Below are positions 53,261 through 62,095 of a stretch of DNA of 64,000 nt, piece after piece. Under the pieces are notes generated by a model. It had not been told where the DNA came from. It did no database searches and saw only the letters and a program-made list of their open reading frames with translations. Within the stretch, counting starts at the first letter, position 1; every line of letters begins with the position of its first letter. Source of the stretch: G963677445 sp963678275 (GTDB lineage: Bacteria > Bacteroidota > Ignavibacteria > Ignavibacteriales > Melioribacteraceae); the NCBI GenBank assembly GCA_963678275.1, contig OY782765.1:744001-808000 (forward strand), written 5' to 3'. A program made the translations under genes and the position numbers.

Positions 53261-54592
53261 TTAATTATTTTTACCCAGATCAATCACAAATTCTGTTCCC
53301 GGTCTGCTCTCATTTCCAATGGCGGAGGGGCTTATTGCCTTTATCTTTCCTCCATGTTCCTCAATAATCTGTTTTACAAGGTATAAACCTGTGCCAGTCC
53401 CCTCAATCTTACTTTTTACCGCATTGGAAGCCCTGTAGAATTCGGCGAATAATTTTTTTATATCACCGGCAGGGATACCGATGCCGTCATCCGATATCGT
53501 TATTTTATCCTTCTCAAGCTTAATGGAAACCACTCCTTTTTCCGGAGTGTATTTTATCGCGTTTCCAATAAGATTAGAAAAAGCGAGATTTAACAATATC
53601 GGATCGCCATTATGTTCTTCGGCTTCTATTCTCCGATCGAAACTAAGTTTAATATTTTTTTTCTCGGCTTTAATTTGTTGTTTTTCAATAATTGCGTCAA
53701 TTAGTTCAGCCAGGTTTACTTTCTCTTTATTTATTTTGTTCAGCAGCTTAAATTTTGAAACATATAAAATATCATTAATATTCTCGATTGATTCTTTCAG
53801 GCGTTCCCTGGTTTTAGAAAGTTTTTCTCCCACAGCCTCATTTACTTCTCCGAGGTAATTTCCTTTTATCAGCTCAATATATGATATTGAGGCTGCTATA
53901 GGGGATTTAAGCTCATGTACAACCGCCATTATATATTTTTGTTTTGACGCTTCAGCATCACGTAAACTTTCATAAGCATTTTTTAGCTGTAATTCCCTTT
54001 CCCTAAGGTCTCCCGATATTTTACCGGTTAAATAAATGCTTATAAAGATAACGGAGATAAATATTATAAGAATACCAGCGACAAAATTGATATCATTATA
54101 AAGGGGCTGACTGAATAAACCGTTGATTTTCTGATGTGGAATAACTGAGAAATATTCAAGCAGACTCAGGCCGGAAAAAGTAATAACAATGAAGAACGCG
54201 ATAAGAGTGATATTTTTACGCGGAAGCAGCAGGCTTCCAAGAATCATATGAAATATAAAAAAAAGAAAAATCGGCGCTTCAATTCCACCCGTTGCATATA
54301 CAAGAATGGAAAGTGACAAAAGATCCAGAATAATCTGGTAAAATGCTATTTGCTGACTATTATTCTCATCAAGCCTGGTTCTGTCCAGTTTTCTTTTTAG
54401 CAGAATGTTATATATAAATATGAAGATCAACACCAGTATTCCAAGAATATTCTGGTAGTTTGATATCTGAAAGAATACGTTTATGGAAGCTAAAAAAACA
54501 ATTAGTGAGGCAAGGGCAAAATATCTTAGTCTGATAAACCAATGATTATATTTTACGGGCGATTCAGTGAAAGTATCCCTGTAGTTTTCCAA
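53261..54592 (-). CDS. Membrane sensor histidine kinase (2)
   Basis: Same plan as its neighbour: ~6 membrane helices, linker (KNAYESLRDAEASKQKYI), VHELKSPIAAS with the phospho-acceptor His, SNLIGNAIKYTPE, DDGIGIPAGD and GTGTGLYLVKQI. 443 aa, TTG start. The 74-base gap between the two kinase genes shows no terminator. Likely a recent-to-ancient tandem duplication, with cognate regulators located elsewhere. Confidence 0.9.
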   Translation of the reverse strand: MENYRDTFTESPVKYNHWFIRLRYFALASLIVFLASINVFFQISNYQNILGILVLIFIFIYNILLKRKLDRTRLDENNSQQIAFYQIILDLLSLSILVYATGGIEAPIFLFFIFHMILGSLLLPRKNITLIAFFIVITFSGLSLLEYFSVIPHQKINGLFSQPLYNDINFVAGILIIFISVIFISIYLTGKISGDLRERELQLKNAYESLRDAEASKQKYIMAVVHELKSPIAASISYIELIKGNYLGEVNEAVGEKLSKTRERLKESIENINDILYVSKFKLLNKINKEKVNLAELIDAIIEKQQIKAEKKNIKLSFDRRIEAEEHNGDPILLNLAFSNLIGNAIKYTPEKGVVSIKLEKDKITISDDGIGIPAGDIKKLFAEFYRASNAVKSKIEGTGTGLYLVKQIIEEHGGKIKAISPSAIGNESRPGTEFVIDLGKNN

Positions 54593-54719
54593 ATATTTTA
54601 TCCTTATAAGAAATAAATAATGTAGTATCTAAAAATAAAATAAATGGTATTGAGAACAAAGTGGGGTGAAACCTTTTCGGTAAGTCTGCATCATATTTCG
54701 TAAAAAAAGGAAAATATAT

Positions 54720-54974
54720 ATGACACCTTCAGCCAGTCAACCAAAAGTAATTATGTTCTCAACACCTACATGCTCATATTGCAATACCGCGAAAAGATAT
54801 TTCAGAGAAAATCGAATTCGATTCAAGGATATTGATGTCTCCCGTGATATGGCTGCCGCCCGAGACATGCAGAGAAAAACCGGGCAAACCGGTGTTCCGG
54901 TAATACTGATAAATAACCGGCCGGTTGTTGGTTTCGATAAAAACAGAATTGATAAAATGTTAAATATCAGATAA
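54720..54974 (+). CDS. Glutaredoxin-family thiol-disulfide protein
   Basis: 84-residue thioredoxin-fold protein: VIMFSTPTCSYC with CSYC at 18-21, then the cis-Pro in TGVPVILINNRPVVGF. Resembles NrdH/Grx-like proteins in size; the glutathione-binding residues are not diagnostic. AAAGGAA lies eight bases before the ATG. Sits upstream of groES, which is 16 bases away and may share its message. Confidence 0.87.
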   Translation: MTPSASQPKVIMFSTPTCSYCNTAKRYFRENRIRFKDIDVSRDMAAARDMQRKTGQTGVPVILINNRPVVGFDKNRIDKMLNIR

Positions 54975-54990
54975 TAATGGAGAAAGAAAA

Positions 54991-55263
54991 ATGACAATCA
55001 GACCAATCGATGACAGAGTGCTTGTACGAATGCTCGAAGAAGAATCTAAAACAGCCTCGGGCCTTATTATACCGGATAGCGCTAAAGAAAAACCAAGAAT
55101 GGGAGAAGTTGTTGAAGTTGGCACCGATGAAGATCTAAAGGAACTTGTTCAGAAAGGCAGTAAAATACTATTTGCCAAATATGGCGGAGAAGACATTACT
55201 GTTAATAATGAAGAGTTTAAAATTGTTCAGCGGGCGGATATTTTAGCAATCGTCGAAGATTAA
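54991..55263 (+). CDS. groES: Co-chaperonin GroES
   Basis: 10-kDa chaperonin: IRPIDDRVLVRML, the mobile loop KTASGLIIPDSAKEKP and the end YGGEDITVNNEEFKIV. Intact at 90 aa. Unusually no groEL follows: a strong terminator and a convergent gene come next, and no CIRCE-like repeat is visible upstream. The chaperonin partner must lie elsewhere in the genome. Confidence 0.95.
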   Translation: MTIRPIDDRVLVRMLEEESKTASGLIIPDSAKEKPRMGEVVEVGTDEDLKELVQKGSKILFAKYGGEDITVNNEEFKIVQRADILAIVED

Positions 55264-55270
55264 AAGAAAA

Positions 55271-55300
55271 GGGGGACAAAAATTTGTCCCCCTTTTTTTT
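55271..55300. terminator. Bidirectional intrinsic terminator after groES
   Basis: GGGGGACAA, loop AAAT, TTGTCCCCC, then eight T on +. Read on -, the same stem ends in TTTTCTTTT. It lies between the stops of convergent groES and the cohesin-like gene. Confidence 0.9.
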
Positions 55301-56141
55301 ATTTAATTTCTACGAGGGCATTTTTAGTGGCGGTAACAAATATTTTTGAAGAATCAGCTTTTCGGGCATCAACTTTCGTGAGTTCAATTTCAGTATTTCC
55401 TTCCGCGACAGCGAGAAATTCAAAACTGAGAATTTCACCCGATCCGCTCAGACTGGCGTTTGTAGAATCAATTTCATCAAAAAGCCTTGAGAAAATCCTT
55501 ATTTCACCATAGGTATTAATGCTGTCTTTTAATGCCGCGTCGTCCAGTTCGGGCTCAAGAGATTGTCCATAATTCCGGTAAGAATATCCCCCTTCATCCA
55601 GACTTGTAACATTTAATAATGAGGGGTCAAAATTCAGGACAGTGACAAAAAATGACAAACTGTCGATATCTTCCATATTAACACCCAGCCTGAATGTAGA
55701 ATCCTTCTCAACAACATTGCTTTTTTTGAAGAAGGAAAATGCAGGCCCCGTTATTGCGTCAACGATAAATACGCGGGAAATTTCATCACCTTCAATATTC
55801 TCACTTAAGGGCTTAATCTGGAACTCATATTTTCCATCATCAAGGTTTTCAAACAAAACGAAAGTATCATCACTATAGTCGGACCATGTAACAGATTCTT
55901 CTACAGCGCCCGTAATATTGTAATACAGAAGCCTGTACTTGAATAATGTATTTCCGTAACTTCCCTTCCAAACGAATTCAACTTCATCACTTGCGATAGA
56001 ATTGTAATTCCCCGGCCCGCCGGTAATCTCCACAAGCGGAAGAGGATTATCGATAATGTTTTCTGAGGCGCATGCGGCCAGAAAAAAGATTAGAAGCGCT
56101 AACGGTAAATATTTAATATAATTTTTATCCCTTTGTTTCAT
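55299..56141 (-). CDS. Cohesin-like lipoprotein
   Basis: Lipoprotein signal with lipobox LAAC, Cys24. Residues ~30-130 form a fibronectin/Ig-like domain (VEITGGPGNYNSIAS). The last ~140 residues resemble a type I cohesin module: FRLGVNMEDIDSLSFFVTVLNFDPSLLNV (cited in part: LNFDPSLLNV), then SGEILSFEFLAVAEGNTEIELTKV. Cohesin-like domains also occur outside cellulosomes. It is the last gene of the candidate envelope operon. Cohesin assignment is by pattern and needs a profile search. Confidence 0.6.
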   Translation of the reverse strand: MKQRDKNYIKYLPLALLIFFLAACASENIIDNPLPLVEITGGPGNYNSIASDEVEFVWKGSYGNTLFKYRLLYYNITGAVEESVTWSDYSDDTFVLFENLDDGKYEFQIKPLSENIEGDEISRVFIVDAITGPAFSFFKKSNVVEKDSTFRLGVNMEDIDSLSFFVTVLNFDPSLLNVTSLDEGGYSYRNYGQSLEPELDDAALKDSINTYGEIRIFSRLFDEIDSTNASLSGSGEILSFEFLAVAEGNTEIELTKVDARKADSSKIFVTATKNALVEIK

Positions 56142-56150
56142 TGATTGATC

Positions 56151-57548
56151 CTAGTAATTGATATTTATCATTGGTGAAAATACCAGGTAATCACTGAGTC
56201 TGTAATTTGGCAGTCCCTGATCACCCGCACTGAATGATTTGTAAAATCCAAGGTCGAACCCGAAAAAATTGGTTATAGATACAAATACTTTCAACCCAAA
56301 GTATCCGTAACTGTCGGGTATATCATAATTAAGCTGCAATCCAATTTTATGCTGAAGCAGATTGGAGTTATTCACAAGATTCGCGTCTGCCATCAACATG
56401 GTTTTCAGACCATGTTCGTCAGGATCAATTTCAGTGATTTCTTTTCTTCTCGGGTCAAGGTAATAATGATTCATGTTGTAGAGGGAGAATCCCAAACCGG
56501 CGTCAAGGGTTCCAAATTCAAATACATTAACCAGGTTTTTATGATTAGCGTAGAAGTTGACAAAATTTCTCAATGAGAAAAATTTAGTCGCGTAATCAAT
56601 TTTATAATCACCTGCTTCATTTTCCGAAAGAGCTATCGAGCCTTCAAGCTTTAGATGAATTTTCTCAAGATATTTATGAAGTAGTTTCAAAGGATTACCG
56701 CCAAGATCAAATTTAATATTAATACCGGACGGGACAAGGATTTTGGAATATCCTTCTTCAATGAAATCAAAATCAGGCTGCTTAGCTGGTATACCCAACC
56801 CAAGTTTAAAGTAATAGGTATAGTTGATTTTATTATTCGCTACAAAGTTAAGATAGGATAATTTCAGAAAAGCGCTGTATTCCGGAGCATACCATCCCGG
56901 ATAAACAAGCTGGTCATTTCCCCATTCCCCATTCAGTGACAGCATGAATTTATTCATCCTGCTGGTTGTAATTGTGTAGAACATGAGGTCAGGTTTCTGC
57001 AAATGCATTCTGATATTGAAATTATATGACAAAAAACTGTCGAAGGTAGACTTTGTTAAGTCTGTATGAGCATAAAGACGTCCCTTCAGTTTTTCATATA
57101 TATCCTGGCTTAATATATCACGAATAAAGATAAAACCTTCAACGGAGTCAAAAATATATTCTTTTCTGGAAAAGTCTGCGCTGTTATTTTTTTCTGTATA
57201 AAACCTGAGCATCTCTATTTCGGAATCATAATATCTTTGGCGCAGTTCAATATATACATTACTATTGTGAACTGCCTCCGCTCTACGTTTTAATTCATCC
57301 CATGTAATCTTTCTTCCATCAACTTCAAGGGCATTTTTAACCACAAAACGGTTGAAAATATCTCTGATCAAAAATGGATCTGTAATGTTCCATGTGTTTT
57401 TCAGATCATTAAACGCGGTTGTATTATATTCCAGGTTACGGTATATTTTTTCAATTCTCTCAATCCTCGGATCGTTACTTTCAGTTTGTGCTGTAATTAT
57501 TCCTGAAAGAACTGATAAGAGGATGAAAAAGTATATAATTTTTTTCAT
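56151..57548 (-). CDS. Exported outer-membrane-type protein B1
   Basis: Unassigned. A signal peptide (IIYFFILLSVLSGIITAQ) precedes a conserved N-terminal helical domain (residues ~25-110: IYRNLEYNTTAFNDLK, IRDIFNRFVVKNALEVDGR, LRQRYYDSEIEM), and the rest is beta-rich with repeated aromatic strands ending in a Tyr (SPMININY), like an outer-membrane barrel. Homologous to B2 at 59150-60532. It is transcribed with the A1 gene ahead of it. No function known; it is not GldN by its motifs. Confidence 0.6.
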   Translation of the reverse strand: MKKIIYFFILLSVLSGIITAQTESNDPRIERIEKIYRNLEYNTTAFNDLKNTWNITDPFLIRDIFNRFVVKNALEVDGRKITWDELKRRAEAVHNSNVYIELRQRYYDSEIEMLRFYTEKNNSADFSRKEYIFDSVEGFIFIRDILSQDIYEKLKGRLYAHTDLTKSTFDSFLSYNFNIRMHLQKPDLMFYTITTSRMNKFMLSLNGEWGNDQLVYPGWYAPEYSAFLKLSYLNFVANNKINYTYYFKLGLGIPAKQPDFDFIEEGYSKILVPSGINIKFDLGGNPLKLLHKYLEKIHLKLEGSIALSENEAGDYKIDYATKFFSLRNFVNFYANHKNLVNVFEFGTLDAGLGFSLYNMNHYYLDPRRKEITEIDPDEHGLKTMLMADANLVNNSNLLQHKIGLQLNYDIPDSYGYFGLKVFVSITNFFGFDLGFYKSFSAGDQGLPNYRLSDYLVFSPMININY

Positions 57549-57568
57549 TACTTACCGTCTATTATTAA

Positions 57569-59092
57569 TTAAAAACCATAACGGTATCTTATCCCGACCA
57601 TACCGCTGCCTTCATTTTCCCATTCCCTGAGAGGTCTGTAATAGGGATTTGAGATGAATGCAGTTTCCAACCGGAACAAGTGACCAGAACTGAGTTCGAA
57701 TACTTTAAACCAAAATTTCATTCTCATGATGCTATCTGACAGCCTGAAATTCAGGCCAAATAACTCGGTGTCATTCCCCAAATAACTTGGCACAAAGTTT
57801 AATGATAATGCCAGTAAGGGAGTTATATCATTTTGAATAAGGCTGGTTTTAATACCGTTGTAGTATGTTGCCTTAATTATGTCATGGCCGGTTGCGCCAA
57901 TATCCATTTTAAATCTTAATGTACGGGAAGAATTGCCATTCCAGTAAAATGACATGCTTGCTTCCCATTGTGTCGAGGTAAAAAAGGCATAGCTGCTATC
58001 TTCCGCGCCAAATGAAACGAATGGATCGGAATAATCATCTGTTCCGGTCGAAAGATAAAAGTTGAGAAACGGAAGTCTGAATAATCTTGTTGTGTGCAGT
58101 TCAACTTCAAGTCCCGACGCGACATTAAGTTTTGGTTCGTCAACGAAAATAAATGGTATTTTATGGGCAAAAGAGGAAGTATTAATTCTGAAACGGCCTC
58201 TGATTCCGGCATCAATAAGAAAATCATTATTTACACGGCTCTGGCCCTGCGAAACATTAAAAAGGTTTCGTATTCCCAGCGACATAGTCATAGACTGCCA
58301 TGGAAGAAGATTCAAAGCGTCGGGAGAAAAATGAGTTTCGGCGCTTAAGATGCTCGAACCAAAATTCATTTCCTTATGATAAAAAGTCAGCTTCGCAAAA
58401 TCAAAATCAATTTTAAAAGGTGTAACAGAACCGCCTCCGCCACCCCGTCTGCTTCTTCGTCTGCCTCCCCCCGAGGAAGCTGACGCGTCATTTTTCGGGT
58501 AATAATGATGGGCGTTGGTCCAGGCATATCTTAGGAAATCATCATTGCCCATTGATGTAGTGCCCCTTGTATTCTTAAAATTCTCTTCAATTGGAAGATT
58601 AAGTTTTGAATCGGGAGCATACTCATCTGTCAATTTTTCCACAAGGTTATAAAGCCGCTGATAATATTCGGGATGATCGTAATACATGGCCAGCAGGTCC
58701 CGAAACCTTATAACGGTGCTTGTTTCAAGGTTGCCACCTTCCGAAAGATCGCCAAAGAGCGCGCCCTGTCCGGTTTGAGACTTATCTCTTTCCTCTATTA
58801 CCTCAAGTAATACAAGGGAATCAATCTCAAGAGATTTGCGAAGGAATACAAAATAATACTGGATACCCTCACGAATATTAAAATTGAATTTCGAATCATC
58901 TACGAGAGGAATATTTCGCAGGCCGGCTATATCTGATGGTTGAGGAAGAAATGAGATTTGATAAATATCCAGATAATTCTCATCATACCTGAGCTTATCC
59001 TCAACTTTTTTATAAAAATCTGATAAGTCCTGACTCCAGATTGAGGAGACAAGACTTATCAGAAAAAAAAACGCTAAATAGATTCTTACCAT
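57569..59092 (-). CDS. Exported outer-membrane-type protein A1 with Arg/Gly linker
   Basis: Signal peptide (YLAFFFLISLVSSIWSQ), then an N-terminal domain (to ~residue 200) with a helical start (LSDFYKKVEDKL), an Arg/Gly-rich linker at 208-221 (GGGRRRSRRGGGGG), and a beta-rich C-terminal domain ending in aromatic Phe (RYRYGF), the usual end of an outer-membrane barrel. Homologous to A2 at 60547-62046. The basic linker in an exported protein is unexpected. Unassigned function. Confidence 0.6.
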   Translation of the reverse strand: MVRIYLAFFFLISLVSSIWSQDLSDFYKKVEDKLRYDENYLDIYQISFLPQPSDIAGLRNIPLVDDSKFNFNIREGIQYYFVFLRKSLEIDSLVLLEVIEERDKSQTGQGALFGDLSEGGNLETSTVIRFRDLLAMYYDHPEYYQRLYNLVEKLTDEYAPDSKLNLPIEENFKNTRGTTSMGNDDFLRYAWTNAHHYYPKNDASASSGGGRRRSRRGGGGGSVTPFKIDFDFAKLTFYHKEMNFGSSILSAETHFSPDALNLLPWQSMTMSLGIRNLFNVSQGQSRVNNDFLIDAGIRGRFRINTSSFAHKIPFIFVDEPKLNVASGLEVELHTTRLFRLPFLNFYLSTGTDDYSDPFVSFGAEDSSYAFFTSTQWEASMSFYWNGNSSRTLRFKMDIGATGHDIIKATYYNGIKTSLIQNDITPLLALSLNFVPSYLGNDTELFGLNFRLSDSIMRMKFWFKVFELSSGHLFRLETAFISNPYYRPLREWENEGSGMVGIRYRYGF

Positions 59093-59149
59093 AATGTATG
59101 ATATCTTATTTTAGAAAAATAGACCTGTACTCAAGATCATTGAATATTT

Positions 59150-60532
59150 TTAGTAATTTATTCTAAGTACCGGTGAAAAAACAATCATAGGAGCAGTCCG
59201 CCAGGGATAATCTCCTTCCAGGCCGAATGAATCATAAAATTTCACATCCACGCCAAAAGAACTGCTGAGCATCGCGTTCATTTTTACACCCATAAAACCG
59301 TAACCGCCAATCGGGTTAAAGCCAAAATCAACAGTCAGATCGTGCTGAATAAGTCCACCTTTATTTTCAATACCGAAATCAAAAAGTAAAAGATGTTCAA
59401 ATCTGTCAAATTGATCAGTGTTCTCACTAATATCAAGTAGTTTTGCGGCTGTGGTGCGTAACCGGTATTTGTTTATATCGTGTGAGGCAAATCCGCCGCC
59501 AACTTTGAAATTACCAAAGTCGAAGAAATTGAAAAGATTTTTATAAACAACATGAACTGAAAAGGCATTTCTGACAGAATAAAACTCAGTATCCCTTTTC
59601 AATCCTATATCTTTTCGGCTATATTCATCAATGGTAACGAATCCTTCGAGATCAAGAAATAGTCCTTCCATATCATCGGTAAAAGATTTAAACATATCAC
59701 CCGATACTTTGAAATAGAATGACTGGCCCGATTTATATAAAGGAACATTAGGCACTTCTGATTCGAATGGAGTTGTGGCAGTAAGGCCTAAACCGGCGGC
59801 AATGCTATAATTGTAGTTTTTTTCATTATCGCCAAGCGCGTCGAAATAGGTTAGTCTTGCGCCGGCAATATACTCAGGGAAATACCATCCGGGTAAGAAT
59901 ATTCTTGATAAACCCCATTTTCCGAAAAATGACATGAGGTATTTATTTCGGTTCTGTGATGTTGTCGACCAGAATAATACTTCAGGTTCCTGGAGATGTA
60001 ATTTAACATCAAAAGCATATCCGGTTTTTGTTTCGAAAACATCTTTGGTAAGGTTGCTGAAAAAATAACCCTGTTCCTGCAATTTTTCATAAATCCTGTT
60101 GCCAATAATTGATTTGAGATGGAAACCATCAACTATCGGGTCAAAAAGAGGTTTGGGTTTAATTTCATCTATTTCATCTGATGAAACAAAGGCAAAGTAT
60201 TCAATTTCATCATCATAGTATCTTTTACGGAGGTCTATGATAATATTTCCATCGAACACTTCCTGTGCTCTTTGCATAACTGCATCGAGGCCGGCTTCTC
60301 TTCCATCAATTCTGAATGCGTTTTGTACTGCAAAACGGTTGAATATTTCTCTGACGAAGCCCGGGTCATTTAGAAACCACTTGTTTTTAAGATCCTCGAA
60401 TGCAATTGTATTATATTCAAGGTTGGAGTATATCTGCTCAAGCTCACCCTTTTGCTCAAGAGTGACATCCTGGCTGAAGACTCCACCCGAAATAAAAATT
60501 AAAACCGCGAGAATATATTGTATCCTTTTCAT
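59150..60532 (-). CDS. Exported outer-membrane-type protein B2
   Basis: Paralogue of B1: signal peptide (IQYILAVLIFISGGVFSQ), IYSNLEYNTIAFEDLKN, IFNRFAVQNAFRIDGRE and LRKRYYDDEIEY in the N-terminal domain, then a beta-rich part to SPVLRINY. The N-terminal domain is more conserved between the paralogues than the barrel-like part. ATG 60532 (signal peptide) is preferred over 60544. Function unknown. Confidence 0.6.
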   Translation of the reverse strand: MKRIQYILAVLIFISGGVFSQDVTLEQKGELEQIYSNLEYNTIAFEDLKNKWFLNDPGFVREIFNRFAVQNAFRIDGREAGLDAVMQRAQEVFDGNIIIDLRKRYYDDEIEYFAFVSSDEIDEIKPKPLFDPIVDGFHLKSIIGNRIYEKLQEQGYFFSNLTKDVFETKTGYAFDVKLHLQEPEVLFWSTTSQNRNKYLMSFFGKWGLSRIFLPGWYFPEYIAGARLTYFDALGDNEKNYNYSIAAGLGLTATTPFESEVPNVPLYKSGQSFYFKVSGDMFKSFTDDMEGLFLDLEGFVTIDEYSRKDIGLKRDTEFYSVRNAFSVHVVYKNLFNFFDFGNFKVGGGFASHDINKYRLRTTAAKLLDISENTDQFDRFEHLLLFDFGIENKGGLIQHDLTVDFGFNPIGGYGFMGVKMNAMLSSSFGVDVKFYDSFGLEGDYPWRTAPMIVFSPVLRINY

Positions 60533-60546
60533 ATTAGCTTGCATTT

Positions 60547-62046
60547 TTAGTTATTAAGACCGTATCTATATCTTATTTGGAATAAAGCTCCGCCATCGTC
60601 TTCCCATTGATGCGCTTTTCTGGCGAATGGAGCCGAAACATAATGGGTTTCAAATCTGAAACTGTGATTACCGAATTGAAGCACCTTAAGCCATGCCAGT
60701 AATTTAGCTCTCGAATCAAATACTCTTATTTTACTTCCGAGAACCGGATTATTTCTGGGAGCCCAGGTATAATACAATGTTACAACCGGCGACATCAGAG
60801 TTTGATAACTTTTTGCGCTTCTGAATCCGCCCCGCGCATTATATGTTGCGCGATAAATATCATAATACCCGATACCGGCATCAAGCCTGAAACGGCTTGT
60901 AAGTTTGTCGCTGGTATTCCAGTAAAATGACATTGTTGCCTCTGCCTGGGTAAATGAATGGTATGCTATATTCTCACCATTTTCTATTACAGTAACAGGC
61001 GGGCTTGTATATGCCGATTCACCTACGGCAACATAGAGGTTAAAAAACGGTAGTGTACCCAGTCTTGTAAAGCTGAAGTTTGCTATTAGTCCTGTACCTA
61101 CATTTATTTTTGAATCTGACTTAAATGCGAATGGCAGATCCTGGTAAATGCTGCTGTTATCAAACTGCAGGCGGGCCATGATTTTGGTATCAAGGAATGA
61201 TGCTTTGTTGAGGTCTCTTCCATCAGAAAGAGCAAACAACACCCTGAAACCGGCCTGTATGGCAGTCTGCTGCCATGGCAATATATTCAGTACAGGATTA
61301 TCAAGGCTGAGTTCAAGACTTGTGCCGCCGAGGAATACATCCATTTTTTCATGTGAAAAAGAAAGATGAGAGAAACTCGCGTCAATTCGGTAGGGGGTTT
61401 TTTCAGCTCCGCCTCCTCTTCCGCGTCTTCCACCCTGTTCCTCTTCGGCAGGATACCAGTGAGTTCCATGCGTGCGAACATAATTGTAATAATCGGTATT
61501 ATCTCTTGAAGAAACACCCAGGCTGGTTTTAATATCATCATCCGGGTTAATTCTTAAAAGATTTCCAGGGGGTTCGTCGCTGGTTCTTAAAAATTTCTCT
61601 ATAGTCCTGTAGAAATCGTTATATAGTCTGGGTTTATTTAACTTCAGATTATACATATCCTTGAATTTGAATACAATCGTAGTATCATCTGAAGGGGCAT
61701 TTACTGCGCCAAAGAAACTTTCCTCTCCGGTGACGGCCACCCTGATCTCATCGATGTAGAGCAGATACATTGAATCCAGCCCTATTCCATCCTTCAGAAA
61801 GATGAGTCTGTATGAAATATTTTCATCAGACAGAAACTCAATCGGTTCATCTTTGCTAATTCTTTCGAGTGTAAGAGATTCAGGAATGTTTTCACCGGGA
61901 ATCAGATTGATATAATGTAAATTAAGATACTCCTTGTCGTTTTCAAGTTTTATCCCAATTTTTTCATAATAATCTTCAAGCGTCTGTCCGGTTGAAACTC
62001 CGCAGAGCAGAAGAAGAATTGTGGCTATAATTAATTTTCTTATCAT
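60547..62046 (-). CDS. Exported outer-membrane-type protein A2 with Arg/Gly linker
   Basis: Paralogue of A1: signal peptide (LIIATILLLLCGVSTGQ), LEDYYEKIGIKLEND, then an Arg/Gly-rich linker at 205-213 (GGRRGRGGG) just before a beta-rich domain (LNILPWQQTAIQAGF, ending RYRYGLNN). The two A proteins share the strand-rich C-terminal half and the position of the linker. Its stop is two bases from the B2 upstream ATG. Confidence 0.6.
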   Translation of the reverse strand: MIRKLIIATILLLLCGVSTGQTLEDYYEKIGIKLENDKEYLNLHYINLIPGENIPESLTLERISKDEPIEFLSDENISYRLIFLKDGIGLDSMYLLYIDEIRVAVTGEESFFGAVNAPSDDTTIVFKFKDMYNLKLNKPRLYNDFYRTIEKFLRTSDEPPGNLLRINPDDDIKTSLGVSSRDNTDYYNYVRTHGTHWYPAEEEQGGRRGRGGGAEKTPYRIDASFSHLSFSHEKMDVFLGGTSLELSLDNPVLNILPWQQTAIQAGFRVLFALSDGRDLNKASFLDTKIMARLQFDNSSIYQDLPFAFKSDSKINVGTGLIANFSFTRLGTLPFFNLYVAVGESAYTSPPVTVIENGENIAYHSFTQAEATMSFYWNTSDKLTSRFRLDAGIGYYDIYRATYNARGGFRSAKSYQTLMSPVVTLYYTWAPRNNPVLGSKIRVFDSRAKLLAWLKVLQFGNHSFRFETHYVSAPFARKAHQWEDDGGALFQIRYRYGLNN

Positions 62047-62095
62047 TTTAACTTCGCACTAACTAATTTTATAATCCTGAACTAAATACTAAACA

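Noticed and set aside
54593..54990. CIRCE heat-shock element before groES
   Set aside because: No TTAGCACTC-N9-GAGTGCTAA-like repeat is present.
56151..60532. B proteins as GldN
   Set aside because: They lack the GldN DDRD..W.(V/I)(I/W)E.(I/L)D core and have extra barrel-like sequence.
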